In this document: positions 1-5,058 of the stretch, one piece after another
Layout: each line of letters starts with the position of its first letter
How positions within the stretch are numbered: the stretch's first letter is position 1
Source: Chloroflexota bacterium
GTDB taxonomy: Bacteria; Chloroflexota; Dehalococcoidia; Lucifugimonadales; CATQGZ01
Direction of reading: 5' to 3'
DNA: 5,504 bases
Assembly: GCA_027624995.1 (NCBI GenBank)
Contig: JAQBTI010000169.1
Location: 1-5,504 of the forward strand
Program-made: the position numbers and the translations under genes
Notes under the pieces: generated by a model
The model's database searches: none
Seen by the model: only the letters and a program-made list of their open reading frames with translations
What the model was told of the DNA's origin: nothing

Positions 1-34
1 CCATAGAGGACCCCGAAGGACAGTAAAATCTCAC

Positions 35-952
35 GTGAGATGTCTCATTTGCCTTGACACATTCCGAACCAGCGCTTTTTCGCGGGAGTTCCGGTTAAGC
101 TACAAGCACCTAGACCCGCGAGTCGTGGCCAATGACGCGTCTACGATTCTGTACCTGGCCCTATCCGGCGATGATCCAGTGAATATCGTGACGTCATGTG
201 ATGAGGAGTTTCAGTGGAGCACTAGCTGGGGTAACATTCTTTGGCCTGTGATCACCGATTGCCTGCCAAAGCTGACGCAAGAATTCATTGAGTTGGCGAG
301 AATGTACGAAAGCCGAATGGAGAGAGGAGAACTGAGTGAGATTCGAGCTGCTGGCGAGCTGTACCTGCCATACCTTGACTTGCTCAATGCTTGGAAGCCG
401 CCCAGTTGGCTGCACTGGGAGGTTGAAGGAGGGACGGGGGCCTACAGGCTCAACCCCGACAGCTACAATCCTGCGAAATCGAAATCCGTGTCTCTTACAA
501 CATGGTTGTTCGGTGCAGCCGATCGACCTATGCAGGGCGCTCTTTGGCGACGCCTATGCCGCCTCTACAAAAATGAAGTGGCGTGGGCAAAACATACGTG
601 TGCCTACCACCCCGGTGTGTCATACGGTGATGAGAATGATGGCGATGAGGTGGACCGTCCAATTGAGTTACTCCCGGACGACCACAAAGCTCCGTTGGGT
701 GAGGAAGAGGAGGGAGCCCTACGGAAAATCCTCGGCAAGTATCAAGCTACCTGCGAAGTCAGCGTTAGGGACATCGCGATCGTCCGACTCAAGCTTGCGC
801 AAGACATGAGTGAAGATCCGTTGACCTATGCTGAAATCGGCCAAGAGCTGGGCCTCTCACTGGGCGAGCGCCAGCTGAAGCGGATCTGGCGTCAATTTGA
901 AGACTGGCGCGATTGTCACGACAGTGAGGTTCGGAGGGACCTTGGGATGTAA
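35..952 (+). CDS. Divergent sigma-factor-like / HTH regulatory protein
   Basis: The predicted protein has 305 residues from a GTG start. I do not recognise a named family, but two parts resemble sigma-70-type factors. Residues about 140-185 (NPAKSKSVSLTTWLFGAA, then an Arg/Leu-rich helix) recall the 'fdp..g.f..WL...arn' segment of region 2. Residues 243-292 (RDIAIVRLKLAQ, then YAEIGQELGLSLGERQLKRIW) read like the region 4 helix-turn-helix. Between them, residues 193-226 are acidic and probably disordered. The start is uncertain. GAAGGA at 15-20 lies 14 nt upstream of the GTG, which is long, and the frame stays open to the left edge, so a start outside the window is possible. A strong terminator follows directly. 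It could drive or modulate late or early transcription of the element. That role is inference; a plain HTH regulator is the alternative. Confidence 0.6.
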   Translation: MRCLICLDTFRTSAFSREFRLSYKHLDPRVVANDASTILYLALSGDDPVNIVTSCDEEFQWSTSWGNILWPVITDCLPKLTQEFIELARMYESRMERGELSEIRAAGELYLPYLDLLNAWKPPSWLHWEVEGGTGAYRLNPDSYNPAKSKSVSLTTWLFGAADRPMQGALWRRLCRLYKNEVAWAKHTCAYHPGVSYGDENDGDEVDRPIELLPDDHKAPLGEEEEGALRKILGKYQATCEVSVRDIAIVRLKLAQDMSEDPLTYAEIGQELGLSLGERQLKRIWRQFEDWRDCHDSEVRRDLGM

Positions 953-993
953 CGTATTCTGTAATAAATAGTTACGTACTCCTGCAGTGGTCG

Positions 994-1030
994 AGGGAGG
1001 GCATGAATCAAACATGCCCTCCCTTTTTTT
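994..1030 (+). terminator. Rho-independent terminator after the sigma-like gene
   Basis: A perfect 11-bp stem (GGGAGGGCATG at 995-1005 with CATGCCCTCCC at 1013-1023) closes a 7-nt loop. It is followed at once by seven T residues (1024-1030). A994 can pair with T1024 to extend the stem. It sits about 40 nt past the stop codon at 950-952, so it ends the transcript of the upstream gene and insulates the next unit. This is a textbook intrinsic terminator on the + strand. Confidence 0.95.
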
Positions 1031-1115
1031 GTTCGCCATGTCCCCTTCCTGGCTGCAGAAACGCAGTAAAGAATATGGACGCAACAAACACGCATACGTA
1101 GAGGACGAAAAAGAC

Positions 1116-1120
1116 GGAGG
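1116..1120 (+). promoter_or_regulatory. Ribosome binding site GGAGG that bears on the start of the HTH gene
   Basis: The GGAGG core ends at 1120. An ATG at 1124 leaves only 3 nt of spacing, whereas the in-frame ATG at 1130 leaves 9 nt. The second is closer to the usual spacing, so translation may begin at 1130 and give a protein two residues shorter. Confidence 0.6.
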
Positions 1121-1123
1121 CAC

Positions 1124-1357
1124 ATGAGCATGAACGAGATCCTGATCACGATTCCTGAAGGTGCCCGGAGGTTTGGATGTAGCCGGTCAACGATCTATCA
1201 GTTGATCTGGCGGGGTGCGCTACCGGTCGTCAAGCTGGGGCCAGGTCAAAGTGGCGCGGTTCGTCTACGCCTTTCCGACCTTGAGAATCTGGCCACCACC
1301 AGTGCGACCTTCCGCTGCCGTGGGGATGCTCCACGGACCGAACAGGAGGAAGGTTGA
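1124..1357 (+). CDS. Small excisionase/MerR-type helix-turn-helix DNA-binding protein
   Basis: The 77-residue protein (75 if translation starts at the better-spaced ATG at 1130) matches the short winged-helix proteins of the excisionase/HTH_17 group. Residues 8-30 (ITIPEGARRFGCSRSTIYQLIWRG) form the helix-turn-helix. They are followed by the typical wing and 'R-x-x-x-x-DLENL' end (residues 33-56). The tail after residue 58 is polar and probably unstructured. In this family the protein binds and bends DNA at attachment or operator sites, either as a recombination directionality factor or as a small repressor. No integrase lies in the window, so the regulator role is equally possible. It is isolated from the gene upstream by the terminator at 994-1030. 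I see no convincing -35/-10 pair in 1031-1115. Confidence 0.85.
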   Translation: MSMNEILITIPEGARRFGCSRSTIYQLIWRGALPVVKLGPGQSGAVRLRLSDLENLATTSATFRCRGDAPRTEQEEG

Positions 1358-1367
1358 CCTATCAGGA

Positions 1368-1452
1368 CCTAAACAAATCGGCCCACCGGGACCAGTCTTG
1401 GCGGACGTCCCGATGGGCCTCGAACACCCCTCGCTGATGAGTGATGTCTATG
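1368..1452 (-). ncRNA. Candidate small minus-strand RNA ending in a strong hairpin
   Basis: Three signals agree on the minus strand. A promoter-like pair lies at 1459-1487. About 35 nt downstream is a 15-bp hairpin (1419 to 1380) with one bulge. After the hairpin the minus-strand sequence reads GATTTGTTTAGG, a broken U-rich tail as in weaker intrinsic terminators. The single mismatch in the hairpin is C-A when read on the + strand but G-U when read as minus-strand RNA. That asymmetry favours the minus strand as the functional transcript. The product would be about 85 nt, antisense to the spacer between the HTH gene and the replication operon. No family is recognised, and a role in copy control or in the lysogeny switch would be speculation. 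Confidence 0.35.
1380..1419 (-). terminator. Long hairpin, best read as a minus-strand terminator
   Basis: GGCCCA at 1380-1385 pairs with TGGGCC at 1414-1419. C1387 plus GGGAC (1388-1392) pairs with GTCCC plus G (1407-1412). GTC (1395-1397) pairs with GAC (1404-1406) around a TTGGCG loop. C1386/A1413 is the only mismatch, and C1393-A1394 form a bulge. On the + strand no T tract follows (TCGAACACC), so it would be a poor terminator for the HTH gene. On the minus strand the mismatch is a G-U pair and the tail is T-rich. A protein-binding or recombination site is an alternative. Confidence 0.45.
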
Positions 1453-1458
1453 CCTCCT

Positions 1459-1487
1459 AATGTATCGCCTATCTCACGCGCTGGCAA
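1459..1487 (-). promoter_or_regulatory. Sigma-70-like promoter on the minus strand
   Basis: Read on the minus strand, TTGCCA (1487-1482) is a 5/6 match to TTGACA. It is followed after exactly 17 nt by TACATT (1464-1459), a 4/6 match to TATAAT. Transcription would start near 1452 and run into the hairpin at 1419-1380. A match of this quality can arise by chance, so the placement before the hairpin is the main support. Confidence 0.3.
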
Positions 1488-1715
1488 CACGTTAGCTGCC
1501 TGCAAGACCAGCAGGGACTGTGCGCCCGAGCCCCGGGTGAGAGTTGCGGCCGAGGGCTTCTGGACTCGCCCGGCCCCGACTAAGTCTCTTGCGTCGGCAC
1601 GCGCTCGGGGTCCCCCTCGGCGGGTCGAAAAGACGCTCTAGGCAATACTGCTCCAACGCCACCGAACCAACGGCACTCAGCGGCCATTCCGCCGCGCAAC
1701 CACATAGAGGACACC

Positions 1716-2246
1716 ATGAAATTCGACGTCCGGCAAACCAATTTCGTCCCGCATCCGGCCGGGGTCTACACCGGCATCATTACCGACGTGACGGATCAAG
1801 GAGAGCGTGAATCCAGTTTCGAGGGCAAGACTCGGCTGGTTCACAAGATCTCAATTAACATCGAGAGTTATACCGCGACCATGGACGATGGTAATGCTTT
1901 TGTCCACAAAGAGTGGTGCACACTATCGAGCGATGACCGGTCGAAGCTCGTGAAGCTTCGCCAGGCCCTGCTCGGACGTCCGCTGACCGAAGCTGAGAGG
2001 AAGTCGTTTGATGACGACGCAGAAATGGTCGGTCGGCGCGTGCACTATGTCATCGAGCACACCTACCGGAACGGCAAGACTTTCGCCAGCATCGCCTCGT
2101 GGTCGCTGCTGAGCCAGACGAGCGCTGGGCCTGGCGCCTCGCGGCAGCCGGTAGTGAACGAAGGGCGCGACGAAGACACCAACGCCGAAGTGGATGGTGC
2201 CGTGGAGGGAGATTCGGCCCTCACCGAGTCGGACTTACCGCTCTAG
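1716..2246 (+). CDS. Phage-type single-stranded-DNA-binding / OB-fold replication protein
   Basis: The protein has 176 residues. Residues 10-130 follow the pattern of phage-encoded ssDNA-binding-like proteins: 'FVPHPAGVYTGIITDV' (10-25), an S-x-F-x-G-K turn (34-38), a strand-rich core with 'KEWCTLSSDDRSKLVKLRQALLGRPLT' (65-91), and a last strand set 'GRRVHYVIEHTYRNGKTFASIASW' (106-129). The region from about 133 onward is polar, acidic and probably disordered. It ends in ESDLPL, which resembles the acidic hydrophobic tip of bacterial SSB (DDDIPF type) that recruits partner proteins. The ATG at 1716 has AGAGG at 1706-1710 with 5 nt spacing. It is the first gene of the replication operon and presumably coats ssDNA for the helicase-primase downstream. 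The fold is inferred from pattern only; a recombination mediator is an alternative. Confidence 0.7.
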   Translation: MKFDVRQTNFVPHPAGVYTGIITDVTDQGERESSFEGKTRLVHKISINIESYTATMDDGNAFVHKEWCTLSSDDRSKLVKLRQALLGRPLTEAERKSFDDDAEMVGRRVHYVIEHTYRNGKTFASIASWSLLSQTSAGPGASRQPVVNEGRDEDTNAEVDGAVEGDSALTESDLPL

Positions 2247-2305
2247 GCGCCGGCGCGGCGGGAGCTACACCTCTCGCCGCGCCGACTCAGACGGCCTCGC
2301 AAGCG

Positions 2306-3229
2306 ATGACGACGATCCCAAACAATGGAAACTGGCTCCCGATGCGGCGAGATCCAATCCGAGATCTCACCGCAGCCTTCCCCCCGCGGCTGCGCGCAGG
2401 GGCACGATCGCTGTGGCTGGAAATCCTGATGCGTGCTCGGCAACGGGCGGGCGTCGTGAACGGGGTCAAGCTGGATCGGGGTCAACTGGTGCTTGGCGAG
2501 GACGAGATTGGAGGCGTGTGCGGGCTCACGCGAAAGCAGGTAAGAGCGCGTCTGGGACGGCTCCAGAAGCTCGGCGAACTGGACATCAAAGCGGACAACC
2601 ATGGATCAACTGTAACTGTAGTAAATTATGGCAGTTACGTCGCAGACCTCACCGTAAACGGCCAGCATAAGGGCCAGCAAAGGGCCAGCAAGGGGCCAGC
2701 AAAGGGCCAAAAACAAAAAGAACAAGAAGAAGAGAAGATTGATACTGCGAATTCGGGCGGTCCTCGAGATGCCTACTTGGATTGCATGCAGGTGCTGTGG
2801 ACGGAGTACTGGCCCCAGGTCTGCGATCCGCCTTACTCGCTGTGGGGGAAGTGGCAGAAGGAATACGGCCCTGACGCCGTTCTCGCTATGGCCAAGAGAG
2901 TGGGATTGTCTGGCAAGCAGTTCGAGTCGAAGGAGCGACTGGTCGCCTACCTCAACGCTGCGCTGGCCAATCAGGCGAGGGACTCCGACCGCCAGAGCCC
3001 CCAGCGGATGCCGTTCGTCATCGCTACCGCTCTCGGTGAGCCCATCACTGACCCCGACGAACGCTTGATGCGGATCAGGGAGTCTGGCTTCGACGCCGAT
3101 CCGGATCATGACCATTGGTTCACGATCCCCGACCACGTCGTGCGCGCCGAGGAGATCGATGAAGACACACGGCAGGCGATTCTCGGCAGGCTGCCGCACA
3201 AGGAACCCCAAAAAGAGGCGCTACGATGA
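2306..3229 (+). CDS. Winged-helix replication initiator / helicase-loader-like protein
   Basis: Read from ATG 2306 the protein has 307 residues. Residues 35-112 form a winged helix typical of phage replication organisers: 'LWLEILMRARQRAG', then 'LDRGQLVLGEDEIGGVCGLTRKQVRARLGRLQKLGELDIKAD', then the wing 'GSTVTVVNYGSYV'. A Lys/Gln/Glu-rich linker (115-150) follows, then a helical domain (153-225; 'LWGKWQKEYG', 'FESKERLVAYLNAALANQARD') that may contact the helicase, by analogy with DnaD- or lambda O-like proteins. The linker DNA carries 11-bp iterons (see the origin entry). The open frame reaches back to 2099, but the upstream part is an Arg-rich shadow of the preceding gene. ATG 2306 is the first start after that gene's stop, though it lacks a clear ribosome binding site; ATG 2342 (295 residues) is an alternative. 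The stop overlaps the next start as ATGA at 3226-3229. Confidence 0.75.
   Translation: MTTIPNNGNWLPMRRDPIRDLTAAFPPRLRAGARSLWLEILMRARQRAGVVNGVKLDRGQLVLGEDEIGGVCGLTRKQVRARLGRLQKLGELDIKADNHGSTVTVVNYGSYVADLTVNGQHKGQQRASKGPAKGQKQKEQEEEKIDTANSGGPRDAYLDCMQVLWTEYWPQVCDPPYSLWGKWQKEYGPDAVLAMAKRVGLSGKQFESKERLVAYLNAALANQARDSDRQSPQRMPFVIATALGEPITDPDERLMRIRESGFDADPDHDHWFTIPDHVVRAEEIDEDTRQAILGRLPHKEPQKEALR
2609..2748. other. Candidate replication origin inside the initiator gene
   Basis: Three elements follow each other. First, an AT-richer segment holds a tandem ACTGTA pair (2609-2620) and the inverted repeat GTAACTG (2612-2618) / CAGTTAC (2632-2638). Second, iterons with the GGCCAGC core lie at 2660, 2672, 2683 and 2694, with a truncated copy (GGCCAA) at 2705. 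Third, a strongly A-rich, pyrimidine-poor tract covers about 2708-2745 and stands out in this GC-rich gene. Iterons plus an adjacent easily melted tract within the linker code of the initiator is the arrangement of lambda ori in gene O. The function is inferred; nothing here proves replication activity. Confidence 0.5.
2660..2710 (+). repeat. Tandem 11-bp direct repeats (iterons), about 4.5 copies
   Basis: The unit is approximately GGCCAGCAAAG. Cores GGCCAGC begin at 2660, 2672, 2683 and 2694, and a last partial copy GGCCAA begins at 2705. The spacing is 12, 11, 11 and 11 bp, close to one helical turn, so bound protein would sit on one face of the DNA. Because 11 is not a multiple of 3, each copy is read in a different frame and the encoded peptide (GQHKGQQRASKGPAKGQ) is not a clean repeat. 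This suggests that the DNA, not the peptide, is what is maintained. Confidence 0.85.
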
Positions 3230-5058
3230 ACCTGACACACCAAGACTACAGATGGGTCGACACGGCCTTCGGGGACTGGCGACGGCGAAACAAGCCACTG
3301 CAGATCCAGGATGTCGGTCCCGCTACGCCGGCGGATCGGCGAGACTGCTTCGTCACCTGGCACCGGTTTCCGGCCGCGTATGTCCAGCATGTGAAGATCT
3401 GTGGCACCGTATCGGGCTACGGCGGGCCTTCTTTCGCCGACTTCTTGCCCATCGACTTTGACGGCGCGGATCTGGCTCAGGTACAGGCGCAACTGCGGGA
3501 GTTCCTCAAGGTGCTGAACTTGACCTACGAGATCGACGGACTGCGGGGCGTAAGGGTGTATTTCTCCGGCGCGAAGGGTTTCCATGTCCTTGTGTCATCG
3601 GCGCTGTTCGGCGGCTGGGAGCCATCGGCGGAGTTGCCTCTGCGCTTAAAGAGGCTGGCGCGGAGGCTGACCGAGGGCTTCGCGGTCGACGACAAGATCT
3701 ACGACCAGAATCGCCTGCTGCGACTGCCCAACACGGTGAACATCAAATCCGGCCTGTACAAGATCCCGTTGGAGACGGCCCAGGTGCTCCACGAGGGCAT
3801 CGACAAGATCGTCTTGCTGGCCCAGGCGCCCCGTGAGGTCGTGTGGCCCGCCTGGGACGACGTGGAGCCCTCTCCGGCCTGCCAGGCCCTCTGGGAGAGC
3901 GTGGGCCACCAGCAGGTACCGCAGGCCCTGAAGCCCAAGCAGGCCCTCTCCGTGGACGCAGAGGCACTGTTTCCGACGGGGATGAAGGAGGGGGACGGTC
4001 GCGACAACCAGGCGTTCGTCATCGCCCGCTATTGTCGCGACCATCGGTTCCCGGAGAGCGCCACCAACCAGTTGCTCGAAGTGTGGGACGCAGCGCAGGT
4101 CGACCCGCTGGGCCGGCAGGTCATCCAGCAGAAGGTCAGGTCGGCCTATGCCCGGCTGGACGGCGTGGGCGACACGGACATCACGGGGGCCGATGTCCTG
4201 ACGCCGGAGGAGTTGGCCGAGCACTACGATCGCTACATCGAAAGGCTGAAGTCCAGCAAGATCACGTTGGGACTCGGGCCGGTCGATGGACGTCTGCGGG
4301 GCGTCGCCCCGGGAGAGGTCTGCACCTTGATCGCCAGGACCGGTGTGGGCAAGACCGCCCTGCTACAGAACATCCTGCGCCACATCGCCGCCAAGCACGA
4401 CGCCACCACCCTGTTCTGCTCCTTGGAGCAGCCCGTGGCCCAGGTCTTTGAACGGTACGCGCAGATGGGGCTGGAAAGGTCGGGAGAGCAAATCGAGGCA
4501 ACCTGGGCGGCTGACCGCGACCTCATCGCGAGCACGGTGAAGGCGGATCTGGGTGAACGGACGATGACCTGCGGCCGCAGTCTGAGCCTGGGCCAGTTGG
4601 ATCAAGCCCTGGATGTGGCTCAGGACAAGGCGGGCAGACCGGTGTCGGTGCTGGCCCTGGACTATCTGGGCCTGCTCGACACACGGGATCTCGACAAGAC
4701 CCTATACGGACAGGTGTCCCAGGCCGCGCGCGCGATGAAGAACCTGGCGAAGCGCCGCGACTTGGCGGTGATCTGCCTGTGCCAGGTCTCGCGGGCCTCC
4801 GGAGACGATGGCAGCCAGCCCCTCACCAGCCACTCGGCGCGCGAGTCCGGAGCCATCGAGGAGGCCGCCGACTTCCTGCTGGGGATGTATCGGCCAGACC
4901 TCAAGGGCGACGACAAGACGATCAGGGTGCAGATCCTCAAGAACCGCAAGGGCCAGGAAGGGGTGGAGTTCACCTTCGATTTCGACAAAGTGTCGCTGCG
5001 GATCACGGCGCAGGGTCTCGTCCTGGCGAAGAATGGAGGGGTCCGCCGTGAGTACTGA
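3226..5058 (+). CDS. AEP-type primase fused to DnaB-like replicative helicase
   Basis: The protein has 610 residues and two enzymes in one chain. Residues about 40-185 carry archaeo-eukaryotic primase motifs: D77-x-D79 in 'LPIDFDG' (metal binding), S114-x-x-x-x-x-H120 in 'FSGAKGFHV' (nucleotide binding), and 'DDKIYDQNRLLRLPNT' with R163/R166, then 'KSGLYKIPL'. Residues 254-310 resemble a PriCT-1 domain (GDGRDNQAFVIARYC through VRSAYARL). Residues 345-600 are a RecA/DnaB-type ATPase: Walker A ARTGVGKT (370-377, K376), 'CSLEQP' with E401, Walker B 'VLALDYLGLL' (D479), 'CLCQVSR' (Q520), 'ARESGAIEEAADFLLG' (538-553) and 'KNRKGQEG' (572-579). It would unwind the fork and lay primers, a role analogous to T7 gp4 but with a different primase fold. 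AAGAGG at 3213-3218 is a good ribosome binding site, and the ATGA overlap suggests coupling to the initiator. Confidence 0.9.
   Translation: MNLTHQDYRWVDTAFGDWRRRNKPLQIQDVGPATPADRRDCFVTWHRFPAAYVQHVKICGTVSGYGGPSFADFLPIDFDGADLAQVQAQLREFLKVLNLTYEIDGLRGVRVYFSGAKGFHVLVSSALFGGWEPSAELPLRLKRLARRLTEGFAVDDKIYDQNRLLRLPNTVNIKSGLYKIPLETAQVLHEGIDKIVLLAQAPREVVWPAWDDVEPSPACQALWESVGHQQVPQALKPKQALSVDAEALFPTGMKEGDGRDNQAFVIARYCRDHRFPESATNQLLEVWDAAQVDPLGRQVIQQKVRSAYARLDGVGDTDITGADVLTPEELAEHYDRYIERLKSSKITLGLGPVDGRLRGVAPGEVCTLIARTGVGKTALLQNILRHIAAKHDATTLFCSLEQPVAQVFERYAQMGLERSGEQIEATWAADRDLIASTVKADLGERTMTCGRSLSLGQLDQALDVAQDKAGRPVSVLALDYLGLLDTRDLDKTLYGQVSQAARAMKNLAKRRDLAVICLCQVSRASGDDGSQPLTSHSARESGAIEEAADFLLGMYRPDLKGDDKTIRVQILKNRKGQEGVEFTFDFDKVSLRITAQGLVLAKNGGVRREY
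5035..5041 (+). promoter_or_regulatory. Ribosome binding site GGAGGGG that sets a GTG start at 5048
   Basis: GGAGGGG lies 6 nt before the GTG at 5048, ideal spacing, within the last codons of the primase-helicase gene. It identifies a GTG-initiated gene that is easily missed because it has no early ATG. Confidence 0.8.

Larger units (their letters stand above)
1358..1715. other. 358-bp intergenic region, no credible protein gene; structured DNA/RNA
   Basis: Open frames here (for example 1441-1641) have no Shine-Dalgarno site, a composition dominated by Arg, Pro and Ala, and no recognisable motif, so I do not call them. The stretch instead contains several inverted repeats. The dominant one is the hairpin at 1380-1419. 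GC-rich ones are GGCC-GA-GGGC (1548-1557) with GCCCGGCC (1568-1575), and CCGAC (1576-1580) with GTCGG (1593-1597). No tRNA T-loop signature or CRISPR-like repeat is present. It separates the HTH gene from the replication operon, so a promoter or operator for the latter is expected, but I could not find a good + strand promoter. Confidence 0.6.

Noticed and set aside
336..809. 157-codon open frame inside the sigma-like gene
   Set aside because: It is an out-of-frame shadow of the longer gene on the same strand, without a ribosome binding site or coherent domain.
1031..1115. Promoter for the HTH gene (for example TTCCTG at 1046 with AAGAAT at 1069)
   Set aside because: A promoter is expected after the terminator, but this and other pairs match the consensus too poorly to report as a site.
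1380..1419. Plus-strand terminator of the HTH gene
   Set aside because: The stem has a C-A mismatch on this strand and no T tract follows. The minus-strand reading fits better.
1441..1641. 66-codon open frame in the intergenic region
   Set aside because: No Shine-Dalgarno site, Arg/Pro/Ala-rich composition and no recognisable motif. It lies across the inverted repeats and looks like a chance frame in GC-rich DNA.
1544..1810. 88-codon open frame running into the SSB-like gene
   Set aside because: It overlaps the well-supported start at 1716 in another frame and has no ribosome binding site or family resemblance.
2099..2305. Long N-terminal extension of the initiator starting at 2099
   Set aside because: The extension overlaps the SSB-like gene out of frame, reads as Arg/Ala/Gly-rich shadow sequence and has no domain. 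Family-like sequence begins only after 2306.
2660..2710. CRISPR array
   Set aside because: The units are only 11 bp and contiguous, with no unique spacers, and they lie within a coding region. They fit iterons instead.
2606..3211. 201-codon minus-strand open frame
   Set aside because: It lies entirely opposite the initiator gene. Its Leu/Phe-rich run is just the complement of the A-rich tract and iterons, not a real membrane segment.
3646..4224. 192-codon minus-strand open frame opposite the primase-helicase
   Set aside because: It is an antisense shadow of a gene with clear catalytic motifs; long opposite-strand frames are common in GC-rich coding DNA.
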